DNA of 6,069 bases from Bacteroidota bacterium (lineage in GTDB: Bacteria; Bacteroidota; Bacteroidia; Chitinophagales; Chitinophagaceae), in NCBI GenBank assembly GCA_023386855.1, contig JAEWIW010000189.1, positions 1 to 6,069 on the forward strand. Reading direction: 5' to 3'. Positions 1 through 6,069 of the stretch are shown piece by piece. A model generated the notes under the pieces. That model was not told the DNA's origin, searched no databases, and was given only the letters and a program-made list of their open reading frames with translations. Made by a program: the position numbers and the translations under genes. Each line of letters starts with the position of its first letter. Position 1 is the first letter of the stretch.

Positions 1-1160
1 GTGATAAAGCCTCTTTGCTGGGTTACATCTTCCACTTCTCTCAATACATAAGCTGCACTCAGGATAAATTTCCATGGAGAAACAAAATCATATTTATAGG
101 TGGGAATAAACACGCCATTTGCTGTATAAATGGAATCAGTGGTAGCCACCCTTATTTGCTGCCCGTTAGGAAAATAATTTTCCAGGTCTGCAGTGATGGA
201 ACCGGTATTATTTTCCTGTAATGCATAAATGGTGGGAGTATGGATTCCCAGGCCAAGCCTTAAGCTATTGGCAGGCTTTACGATCAATCCCAGCTTTGCA
301 TTAACCCCAAACCCTTTTACCGACTGGTTTTCAACATATGTCGCATTATTGAAGTTATTATCGGTAATTCCACTGGCATCTTCTTCAAACAAAGTGGATG
401 TACGTGAGTAGTTTAAAATCGGAAGTCCTAATCCAAATCCCAGGTAAACTTTATCATCCATATTGGTTCCGAAACCAAGTGCTATTTCAGTGATGCCACC
501 CTTTGAATCAATTCTTTTTTCCTGGTTAAATACTCCCTGGGTACCAGCAAGAATGGCATCGCGCTGTGGAAGCCCTACCACTTCAATGCGCCCATCAACC
601 GAAAGGGTATCGATCAGGTATGTATAATTGGCCAGCTTGGTTCCCATGTTCAATGGAGCATCGTATAGCCTCACATCAATGGGTAATCCCGATTGAGCGA
701 ATTCTTCCGCGAATGCTTCCGAAAATGAACTGTAAGGGTTGGTTCCCTTATAATAAACACTGTTATTGAAGTTTGCTGTGCGGTTAATGGCCAGTGAAAT
801 GGCATTGCTGGTCCACCGTCCATAGCGCTTTCCATGCCCGTAAACAAAGCCGGTAACGCCATAATCGAAGGCTGATTTTTTCCCCTTCTCATTAGTATTG
901 AAATAACCCGACTTGATACTGTTCATGGTAAAGCCAGGTGATAACACGAATTCGCCGGTTTTGTAAAATCCAAGACCTGCCGGGTTAACAAAGGTGGAAG
1001 TAATATCTCCTCCCAGGGCGCCTACCGCGCCGCCAATGGCCATAGCCCTTGCCGTTCCCCTTGGTGTTGTCCAGCTCATCCTGATAGCGTCTTCGGGAAC
1101 CTGGGCCTGCAGTGATTGCATGGCTGCCAGCAGGATAAAAAGATATAAAGCCTTTTTCAT
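1..1160 (-). CDS. FadL/OmpP1-like outer-membrane beta-barrel protein (partial, C-terminus missing)
   Basis: The reading frame is open without a stop from the ATG at 1160-1158 to the left edge, about 386 codons. Residues 1-19 form a signal peptide (basic MKK, hydrophobic LYLFILLAAM, Ala-x-Ala-like end), with likely cleavage before QVPED. The mature N-terminus reads WTTPRGTARAMAIGGAVGAL and then has the segment DITSTFVNPAGLGFYK at about residues 52-67; the NPAG motif (59-62) is typical of FadL/TodX/OmpP1-type barrels of Bacteroidota. The rest shows alternating, aromatic-rich strands such as VYLGFGLGLP and FGVNAKLGLIVKPANSLRLG, as expected of a beta-barrel. Family members take up hydrophobic compounds across the outer membrane; the substrate here cannot be told. 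The family is usually longer, so I infer that roughly 100-150 residues lie beyond the window. It lies 95 bp downstream of the lipoprotein gene on the same strand. An alternative is a PorV-like FadL relative of the type 9 secretion system, which I consider less likely. Confidence 0.88.
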   Translation of the reverse strand, partial: MKKALYLFILLAAMQSLQAQVPEDAIRMSWTTPRGTARAMAIGGAVGALGGDITSTFVNPAGLGFYKTGEFVLSPGFTMNSIKSGYFNTNEKGKKSAFDYGVTGFVYGHGKRYGRWTSNAISLAINRTANFNNSVYYKGTNPYSSFSEAFAEEFAQSGLPIDVRLYDAPLNMGTKLANYTYLIDTLSVDGRIEVVGLPQRDAILAGTQGVFNQEKRIDSKGGITEIALGFGTNMDDKVYLGFGLGLPILNYSRTSTLFEEDASGITDNNFNNATYVENQSVKGFGVNAKLGLIVKPANSLRLGLGIHTPTIYALQENNTGSITADLENYFPNGQQIRVATTDSIYTANGVFIPTYKYDFVSPWKFILSAAYVLREVEDVTQQRGFI

Positions 1161-1185
1161 TGTATCTATTCAATTTAAAGTCAAT

Positions 1186-1234
1186 AAAAAAGAGGAAACA
1201 TAATTCAAGAATCTCTCAAATTGCATTTCCTCTT
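1186..1234 (-). terminator. Candidate intrinsic terminator between the lipoprotein and OmpP1-like genes
   Basis: A perfect 9-bp inverted repeat is visible: AAGAGGAAA at 1190-1198 and TTTCCTCTT at 1226-1234. Read on the minus strand, the second arm runs straight into a stretch of five T (1190-1186) followed by ATTG. It lies just after the stop codon of the lipoprotein gene at 1256. The 27-nt loop is long for a rho-independent terminator, and the stem is only moderately GC-rich. It may instead be a partial terminator or an mRNA-stabilising hairpin that changes the ratio of the two gene products. Confidence 0.45.
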
Positions 1235-1255
1235 CAGGATCAGGTACGAATGAAC

Positions 1256-2065
1256 TTACCTTCCACCGCGTGAGGGACGACTTCCGCCACCTCCACTGTT
1301 GCCTCCGCTGTTATTGCTGCTGTTGGAACTTCCTGAACTCCTTGAAGGAGTATAGGACGGTGAAGGATTATATGTTCGAACGGGCCTGCTTTCATTTCTG
1401 TCGTAAGTATTACCCTGCCTGTCGTTACCTGAAAATACTTTCTTAAGTGAGTTGCCAAGCTGCGGGTTATTACTGTTCCTGTTCCGGTTATTGTTGTAAC
1501 CGGGAGTTTCCCTGTAGTAACCTGGTTTACGCATTGCGCTTCCATTGGTATAGGAAGAATTGGTGTAGCTCCTGGTATTGAACGACCTCAATTTCGTATA
1601 GGCATTGGGGTTAGTTTTAGGATTTACCACCACGTAATGGTACCCATAAGGATTATAAAAACTATTCCAGCTCCAGTAATTATTGAAGAATACATGTGAA
1701 GACCATGGAGACCATGGACTATAATAACCTCCTCCAAATGCAAAAGGATTATAATAACCACCATAAGAAGGATACATCATCCGGCTGTCCATCCAGTAAT
1801 AGTCGTCAAATGCCGACCATCTTGCACGGTTCCTGACCATCATTCTTAAATAATTATCATCAGGGCTGTAATAACCACCACGGTCATCGTAACGATCATT
1901 ATATCTTTCGCCCCTGGCCCTGTTTTGGTTTACGACAACATATTCATCCTGCCCCCTGTCGGGAGAAAAATAAACATCGTCGGGCGTTTGGCCGGTACGG
2001 TATGCAGTAGAACAACTGGCAAGTCCGGATACTACAACAGCAAGAAGCAATATGCGAGTGTTCAT
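1256..2065 (-). CDS. Tyr/Asn/Ser/Gly-rich outer-membrane lipoprotein, function unknown
   Basis: This encodes a 269-residue protein. Residues 1-18 are a lipoprotein signal with the lipobox LASC, so Cys18 would be lipidated after cleavage. The conserved-looking N-terminal block TAYRTGQTPDDVYFSP (20-35) resembles Bacteroidota hypothetical proteins sometimes labelled 'vitellogenin II precursor'; I recall this from family knowledge, and the name carries no functional meaning. Residues 49-72 are rich in Arg, Asp and Tyr. Residues 83-147 are strongly aromatic, with repeated YYSP/YYNP-like units and a W/Y/F-rich stretch. The tail is low-complexity: Asn/Arg-rich in the Tyr- and Asn-containing part after about residue 160, then Ser/Asn/Gly-rich from about 241 and ending SRPSRGGR. 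No catalytic motif is visible. The aromatic core may be compact or associated with the surface, while the tail is probably disordered. The gene lies upstream of the OmpP1-like gene on the same strand and diverges from proS. The ATG at 2065 is fixed by the signal peptide. On the minus strand, TAATTTTC (plus 2131-2124) is a weak -7-like candidate. Confidence 0.85.
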   Translation of the reverse strand: MNTRILLLAVVVSGLASCSTAYRTGQTPDDVYFSPDRGQDEYVVVNQNRARGERYNDRYDDRGGYYSPDDNYLRMMVRNRARWSAFDDYYWMDSRMMYPSYGGYYNPFAFGGGYYSPWSPWSSHVFFNNYWSWNSFYNPYGYHYVVVNPKTNPNAYTKLRSFNTRSYTNSSYTNGSAMRKPGYYRETPGYNNNRNRNSNNPQLGNSLKKVFSGNDRQGNTYDRNESRPVRTYNPSPSYTPSRSSGSSNSSNNSGGNSGGGGSRPSRGGR

Positions 2066-2102
2066 ATAAAAGGGTTTTTAAAAATTTCAGCGGTGAAGTT
2101 GT

Positions 2103-2110
2103 TACTTTTG
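2103..2110 (+). promoter_or_regulatory. Bacteroidota-type -7 promoter element for proS
   Basis: TACTTTTG is an exact match to the TAnnTTTG -7 consensus used by the primary sigma factor in Bacteroidota. It would place the transcription start near 2115-2118 and give proS a leader of about 80 nt. No clear TTG -33 element is present at the expected distance; only T-rich sequence is seen around 2075-2087. The assignment therefore rests on the -7 box and its position in the divergent intergenic region. Confidence 0.45.
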
Positions 2111-2197
2111 CCGCAATACAGATGAAAATTACAACAAAAAGACTGGTGAACAGCTAAAAACATTGCACCACCAGTGTTAAAATAAAGATTAAAATTC

Positions 2198-3676
2198 ATG
2201 AGCAAGGAAATTACTTCGAGGAGCCAGGATTATTCGCAGTGGTACAATGATCTGGTGATAAAAGGGGAACTGGCCGACTATTCAGCAGTGCGTGGTTGCA
2301 TGGTGATCAAACCCTATGGTTTTGCCCTTTGGGAGAATATGCGCGATGCCCTGGATAAAATGTTCAAGGATACAGGGCATGTTAATGCCTATTTCCCCCT
2401 GTTCGTTCCGAAAAGCCTTTTTGAAGCGGAAGAAAAGAATGCAGAAGGATTTGCCAAAGAATGCGCCGTGGTTACGCATTATCGGCTGAAAGCTGATCCC
2501 GGCACTAAAGGAAAGCTCATGGTGGACCCTGATTCAAAGCTGGAGGAAGAACTGATCGTTCGTCCAACAAGTGAGGCCATCATCTGGAATACCTATAAGG
2601 GCTGGATCCAGTCGTACCGCGATCTTCCCATTCTCATTAACCAATGGGCCAACGTAGTGCGGTGGGAGATGAGAACAAGGTTATTTCTTCGCACTGCCGA
2701 ATTTCTATGGCAGGAAGGCCATACTGCGCATGCAACCATGCAGGAAGCCGTACAGGAAAGTCGCCAGATGCTTGAAGTATATGCTGATTTTGTCGAGAAC
2801 TGGATGGCACTGCCCGTAATCAAAGGAGTTAAATCAGAATCAGAGCGTTTTGCCGGTGCTGTAGATACCTATTGCATTGAGGCACTGATGCAGGATGGTA
2901 AAGCTTTACAGGCTGGAACATCCCATTTTCTTGGACAAAACTTTGCCAAGGCTTTTGATGTGAAATTCTCTGATAAAGAGAACAAGCTCGATTATGTTTG
3001 GGCCACCAGCTGGGGGGTAAGTACCCGCCTGATTGGTGCGCTGGTGATGGCACATAGTGATGATGAGGGATTGATACTTCCTCCAAGGATCGCCCCACTG
3101 CAGGTGGTGATCGTTCCCATTTATAAAGGGGAGGACCAGAAAGCACTGATTGATGAAAAAGTTGGTGCATTACTGAAAGAATTGAAGGCCGCAGGCATAC
3201 GAGTGAAATATGATGATACCGAAAATGCAAGGCCGGGATGGAAATTTGCAGAATACGAAAAGAAAGGCGTTCCATTGAGGATCGCTATTGGGGCAAGGGA
3301 CCTGGAAAACAATACGGTTGAACTGGCCAGAAGAGATCTTCGAACCAAGGAAACAGTAAGTATGGAGGGCCTAACCGAAAAGATTGTCAACCTGCTTGAA
3401 GAAGTACACCAGTCTATCTTTCAAAAAGCATTACAATACCGGGATGAGCATATCACTGAAGTGAACAGCTGGGAGGAGTTCAAAAAAGTGCTCAACGAAA
3501 AAGGTGGATTTATTGCTGCTCACTGGGATGGTTCTGCTGAAACAGAAGAAAAGATCAAGGAAGAAACAAAAGCAACTATTAGGTGCATTCCGCTGGATGC
3601 CAAAGAAGAAGAGGGAGTTTGCGTTTATTCCGGTAAACCATCGGCCAAAAGAGTGCTGTTCGCACAGGCTTATTAA
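2198..3676 (+). CDS. proS: Prolyl-tRNA synthetase (short, archaeal/eukaryal-like type)
   Basis: This cytoplasmic class II aminoacyl-tRNA synthetase joins proline to tRNA(Pro) using ATP. The protein has 492 residues. The catalytic core runs from about residue 10 to 290. It contains the class II loop RPTSEA (122-127), motif 2 [18 protein letters not shown] (152-169) followed by QEGHTAH, the substrate-binding segment [10 protein letters not shown] (238-247), and motif 3 with GVSTRLIGA (273-281, Arg277). The anticodon-binding domain covers about 298-400 ([11 protein letters not shown], then GIRVKYDD and [10 protein letters not shown]). The ProRS C-terminal domain covers about 410-492 and ends in the typical terminal Tyr (QAY). 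There is no editing insertion between motifs 2 and 3, which separates it from the longer E. coli-type enzyme. Of the zinc-site cysteines known in Thermus-type enzymes, only Cys475 (CVYSG) has an apparent counterpart, so this domain probably binds no zinc. The ATG at 2198 is supported by the usual N-terminus ([18 protein letters not shown]). It is probably cotranscribed with the DUF5362 gene 48 bp downstream. Confidence 0.98.
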   Translation: MSKEITSRSQDYSQWYNDLVIKGELADYSAVRGCMVIKPYGFALWENMRDALDKMFKDTGHVNAYFPLFVPKSLFEAEEKNAEGFAKECAVVTHYRLKADPGTKGKLMVDPDSKLEEELIVRPTSEAIIWNTYKGWIQSYRDLPILINQWANVVRWEMRTRLFLRTAEFLWQEGHTAHATMQEAVQESRQMLEVYADFVENWMALPVIKGVKSESERFAGAVDTYCIEALMQDGKALQAGTSHFLGQNFAKAFDVKFSDKENKLDYVWATSWGVSTRLIGALVMAHSDDEGLILPPRIAPLQVVIVPIYKGEDQKALIDEKVGALLKELKAAGIRVKYDDTENARPGWKFAEYEKKGVPLRIAIGARDLENNTVELARRDLRTKETVSMEGLTEKIVNLLEEVHQSIFQKALQYRDEHITEVNSWEEFKKVLNEKGGFIAAHWDGSAETEEKIKEETKATIRCIPLDAKEEEGVCVYSGKPSAKRVLFAQAY

Positions 3677-3724
3677 CCGTTTGACATCTTTTCATATATT
3701 GAGCCACCAAAACCCAACTTATTC

Positions 3725-4177
3725 ATGGAGCAGGATGTTCAATCTCAAAATCTTTTTGATCTGCAGGTAGATCAGGAATCGAGCCTTTATCTTTCAGAAG
3801 CCGCTAAATGGGGTAAGTTTCTATCCATTATCGGTTTTATCCTAAGTGGCCTGATGGCACTGATGGGGCTTTTTGCAGGTTCTATATTCAGCAGCACGCT
3901 TTCGCAGATGGAAGGAATGGGAGCAGGGTTTGGAGGTAGCATGTTTACCCTTATTTACCTTGTATTTGCTATATTATGGTTTTTCCCCTGCCTGTACCTG
4001 TTTCGTTTTGCGACCAAGGCGCAACTGGCTTTACGATCCAGTGAACAGCAAACGCTGAACAACAGCTTCAGGAATCTAAAGTCGTGTTTCCGCTTTATGG
4101 GAATCTTTACCATTATCATGCTGGTGCTATATGCTATCGTGTTTGTAGTAGCTATAGGTGCAGCGATGGTTTCCTAG
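3725..4177 (+). CDS. DUF5362-family small integral membrane protein
   Basis: This encodes a 150-residue protein with a polar N-terminus (1-28, ending LSEAAKW) and three predicted membrane segments, at about 31-55, 73-93 and 125-148. The block LWFFPCLYLFRFATKAQLAL (84-103) and the later NLKSCFRFMGIFTI (117-130) are the signatures by which I assign it to DUF5362, a Bacteroidota family of unknown function. A Gly/Met-rich linker (61-73) joins the first two membrane segments. It likely sits in the inner membrane; no catalytic residues are apparent. It starts 48 bp after the proS stop with no terminator in between, so read-through from proS is likely, although a functional link to proS is not implied. 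Its TAG stop (4175-4177) overlaps the stop of the convergent RDD gene. Confidence 0.88.
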   Translation: MEQDVQSQNLFDLQVDQESSLYLSEAAKWGKFLSIIGFILSGLMALMGLFAGSIFSSTLSQMEGMGAGFGGSMFTLIYLVFAILWFFPCLYLFRFATKAQLALRSSEQQTLNNSFRNLKSCFRFMGIFTIIMLVLYAIVFVVAIGAAMVS

Positions 4178-4941
4178 TTTCCTGAGTAATAATTATAATC
4201 TTTTAGCAGTACCTGGAGGAAATCAAGGTCGGTACCGTCATATTCAATACCCAGTTTAGATTTTATTCTTGCTGAAATCTTTCCGGCAAGAACAGGATCA
4301 TTTTTTTTTCTTACTGTTTCAATTACAGATTTTAATGTATTGATATCACGGTCGCTTAACTGCATTACCTGTTCATAGCTTGGTTTATACCCCGATTCCA
4401 GTTCAGTGAATACGGTATCTTCCCATGATGTTCTTCGCTTCAGGTCAATCAGCAAGGTATCAGCAACTATATCGCCGATCCGCTGTGAGCGCTCGGTGAA
4501 AATGATGGAAATAATACCTGCAAAGGTGAGAGGCATGGTCCACCAGGGCAGGGCATTAAAAGCCACCGCAAAGGGTATCCAGTAAGGGAAATCGATCAGC
4601 CGGAACACCCACCGGATAAGGAACTGGCCAATTGAAGGCTGCCCTCCCTCAGCGGTGATTACCTGGATATTCATCGCAATTTTCCCTATGCTTCTTCCAT
4701 TCATGGTTACCTCGCAGATCAAATGGTAGAAAAGCACCGGCAGGCTGATCAGCAGGCCGCTGACTTCCCAAACATTGGTAAAAACAAAAAATGAATATGT
4801 GCCTGTTAAGGATGATACCACGCCCACATAGAGCCAGCATACCAACAGGTCAATCAGCCAGGCAACCATGCGCTTGACGAATGGTGCCAGTACGAAATCA
4901 ATTTCAATATTGAACCCTGTATCAAGTTTGACCTGCGGCAT
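4174..4941 (-). CDS. RDD-family membrane protein with C-terminal cytosolic extension
   Basis: Numbering here starts from the ATG at 4941 (255 residues); a TTG directly upstream at 4944 could add one residue, but ATG is the more likely start. The RDD domain spans about residues 15-166. It has the Arg/Asp pair in the first membrane segment (KRMVAWLIDLLVCWLY, Arg24 and Asp31), the conserved loop NGRSIGKIAMNIQVI (81-95), and RSQRIGDIVADTLLI (151-165) after the last membrane segment. Membrane segments lie at about 26-44, 59-76 and 120-147. A soluble, charged tail of about 89 residues follows (SYEQVMQLSDRDINTLKSVI, then a Lys/Arg-rich helix), a form I recall from other Bacteroidota RDD proteins. 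RDD proteins are poorly characterised; transport and envelope roles have been proposed for some. It diverges from the SpoIIM-like gene across a 56-bp gap, an association seen widely in bacteria. No clear promoter box is visible in that gap. Confidence 0.92.
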   Translation of the reverse strand: MPQVKLDTGFNIEIDFVLAPFVKRMVAWLIDLLVCWLYVGVVSSLTGTYSFFVFTNVWEVSGLLISLPVLFYHLICEVTMNGRSIGKIAMNIQVITAEGGQPSIGQFLIRWVFRLIDFPYWIPFAVAFNALPWWTMPLTFAGIISIIFTERSQRIGDIVADTLLIDLKRRTSWEDTVFTELESGYKPSYEQVMQLSDRDINTLKSVIETVRKKNDPVLAGKISARIKSKLGIEYDGTDLDFLQVLLKDYNYYSGN

Positions 4942-4997
4942 CAAACAAAGGAACTGAATTTTTATTAACAGGCATTTATCCTTTATATTTAAAGTGT

Positions 4998-5975
4998 ATG
5001 CGTGAAGGACAGTTCATAAGAAAGAACATCAGCAAATGGAAACAATATCAATATGAGAAGTCGGCCCATCCTGATGAACTGGCGGAAAGATTTACCGACC
5101 TGGTGAATGACCTGGGCTATTCCAAAACTTTTTTCCCTCATAGCCGTGTAACGCAATATTTAAACGCTCTTGCTTCCAAAATATACCTGGGCATTTACCG
5201 GAATAAAAAAGAAGACCGTTCAAGACTCTGGACTTTCTGGAAAACTGAATTGCCGCTGACCATCAGGAAGCATCACCGGCAGCTTTTGTTCAGCTTTTTA
5301 TTGTTCCTGGCTTTTGTATTGCTGGCCGTTTTTTCAACCCTGCAGGACCAGTCATATGTTCGTGGAGTCCTGGGCGATGGGTATATTGAAATGACAGAAG
5401 ACAATATATCGCGTGGTGATCCTTTTGGTGTTTATAAGGATGCCGACCGTTTCAGGATGTTCCTGACCATTGCAATGAACAATGTGAAAGTGGCATTCAC
5501 TGTTTTTGTTGGGGGATTTCTTGCCAGCCTGGGAACCATCTGGTTATTGTTCGAGAATGGAACTATGCTGGGTTCTTTCCAGACCTTCTTTTTCCTGAAA
5601 GATCTTGGTTGGGAATCCATACTGGTAGTCTGGATACATGGAACCCTGGAAATTTCGGCGATCATCATTGCCGGTGGCGCGGGTTTGATTGTGGGCAATA
5701 GCATATTGTTTCCAAAAACTTTCAGCAGGATGGAATCATTGAAGAGGGGAGTAAAAGATGGATTAAAACTGATGATTGGCCTTGTTCCCGTTTTCATTGC
5801 GGCTGCGTTTCTTGAAGGCTATATAACACGATACTCCACCATGCCAAGGTATGCAAGCATTTCTATTTTGATAATTTCCTTGTTATTTATACTGTGGTAT
5901 TTCTTGATCTATCCTGTTAGGGTAAAAAATAAATTGATTCGTAAGAACAATGATGAAGTGCTGGATAAAATATAA
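4998..5975 (+). CDS. SpoIIM-like (stage II sporulation protein M family, DUF95) membrane protein
   Basis: This encodes a 325-residue protein. A soluble N-terminal region of about 93 residues (FIRKNISKWKQYQ, then PDELAERFTDLVNDLGYSKT and FPHSRVTQYLNAL) precedes about five membrane segments, near 94-115, 163-185, 206-236, 256-275 and 286-308. Family features are the asparagine pair in MNNVKVAFTVF (160-170), GTIWLLFENGTMLG (179-192), WIHGTLEISAIIIAGGAGL (212-230) with His214 and Glu218, and AAAFLEGYITR (268-278) with Glu273. The name comes from Bacillus SpoIIM, which takes part in peptidoglycan remodelling at engulfment. Bacteroidota do not sporulate, so this is the widespread vegetative homologue, probably with an envelope role (inference). 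It diverges from the RDD gene, and its last 26 bases overlap the next gene in another frame, suggesting translational coupling. The ATG at 4998 fits the conserved-looking N-terminus. Confidence 0.92.
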   Translation: MREGQFIRKNISKWKQYQYEKSAHPDELAERFTDLVNDLGYSKTFFPHSRVTQYLNALASKIYLGIYRNKKEDRSRLWTFWKTELPLTIRKHHRQLLFSFLLFLAFVLLAVFSTLQDQSYVRGVLGDGYIEMTEDNISRGDPFGVYKDADRFRMFLTIAMNNVKVAFTVFVGGFLASLGTIWLLFENGTMLGSFQTFFFLKDLGWESILVVWIHGTLEISAIIIAGGAGLIVGNSILFPKTFSRMESLKRGVKDGLKLMIGLVPVFIAAAFLEGYITRYSTMPRYASISILIISLLFILWYFLIYPVRVKNKLIRKNNDEVLDKI

Positions 5976-6069
5976 AATCAGCTCAAAGCTTTTGTTGCTG
6001 CTGGCCTTGCTTTGCCTGCCTGCATCCATGATAGCCCAGGTGGGTCAAGGTTCTAATAGAACTGTACCC
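5950..6069 (+). CDS. Exported protein, start only (partial; possible DUF4129-type cluster member)
   Basis: A second frame opens inside the end of the SpoIIM-like gene and stays open to the window edge, 40 codons from the ATG at 5950 (a second ATG follows directly at 5953). The product begins MMKCWIKYKISSKLLLLLAL and has a clear signal peptide: a basic n-region (K3, K7, K9, K13), a hydrophobic core L14-M27, and a likely cleavage site around MIA-QVGQ (residues 27-33). This argues for a start at 5950 or 5953 rather than the internal ATG near 6028. The overlap with the upstream gene is 23-26 bases. In RDD/SpoIIM clusters the next gene is often a DUF4129-type membrane protein followed by MoxR and DUF58 genes; that assignment is from context only, since no domain lies within the window. 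Confidence 0.7.
   Translation, partial: MMKCWIKYKISSKLLLLLALLCLPASMIAQVGQGSNRTVP

Noticed and set aside
1256..1330. Low-complexity purine/pyrimidine repeats in the lipoprotein tail as a tandem repeat or CRISPR-like array
   Set aside because: The pattern comes from Ser, Asn, Gly and Arg codons; no repeat unit of fixed length or regular spacing is present.
1240..1545. Open frame of 101 codons on the minus strand, overlapping the lipoprotein gene in another frame
   Set aside because: The Thr/Val/Glu-rich product is explained by frame-shifted reading of repetitive Ser/Asn/Gly codons in the lipoprotein tail.
2829..3275. Open frame of 148 codons on the minus strand
   Set aside because: It lies wholly antisense to proS, whose conserved motifs run through the same bases; the product has no recognisable domain or export signal.
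3504..3770. Open frame of 88 codons on the plus strand spanning the proS end and the next gene start
   Set aside because: It overlaps two well-supported genes in another frame and shows no domain; it is a chance frame.
4984..4991. TATATTTA as a -7 promoter box for the SpoIIM-like gene
   Set aside because: It matches 7 of the 8 consensus positions but sits only 6 bases before the ATG, which would leave almost no leader; no TTG lies at the right distance.
5432..5797. Open frame of 121 codons on the minus strand
   Set aside because: It is antisense to the most conserved part of the SpoIIM-like gene, and its composition is what a mirrored membrane-protein gene gives.

Overview
The window looks like chromosomal DNA of a Bacteroidota bacterium, probably near the Chitinophagales (an inference from protein style only). 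Four things point there. The prolyl-tRNA synthetase is the short, archaeal/eukaryal-like form with the C-terminal features usual in that phylum. The DUF5362 membrane protein and the Tyr/Asn-rich lipoprotein are Bacteroidota-type families. Start codons are preceded by A/T-rich stretches rather than strong Shine-Dalgarno sites. A TAnnTTTG-type -7 promoter element lies upstream of proS. Coding is dense, and no mobile element, CRISPR array, tRNA or rRNA was seen.

Layout. Positions 1-2065 hold two minus-strand envelope genes: a Tyr/Asn/Ser-rich lipoprotein (1256-2065), then a FadL/OmpP1-like outer-membrane beta-barrel protein that runs off the left edge (1-1160). A terminator-like inverted repeat lies between them. 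A 132-bp divergent intergenic region (2066-2197) carries the proS promoter candidate, a tiny leader ORF and a small hairpin. proS (2198-3676) is followed 48 bp later by a small DUF5362 membrane protein gene (3725-4177). That gene converges on an RDD-family membrane protein gene (4174-4941, minus), and the two stop codons share one CTAG. A 56-bp divergent gap (4942-4997) separates the RDD gene from a SpoIIM-like membrane protein gene (4998-5975, plus). The 3' end of the SpoIIM-like gene overlaps the start of a secreted or membrane protein gene that runs off the right edge (5950-6069).

How the genes fit together. proS is a translation housekeeping gene. The left pair is an outer-envelope module, with an OM lipoprotein and an OM channel. 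The right part matches the widespread RDD / SpoIIM-like / DUF4129 / MoxR / DUF58 neighbourhood, whose function is not well established but is thought to concern the cell envelope. The partial gene at the right edge occupies the place where the signal-peptide-bearing member of that cluster is expected. This is mostly a conserved core region. I found no convincing new system. The points worth a second look are the proS leader, the shared stop palindrome, the lipoprotein and the right-edge gene.
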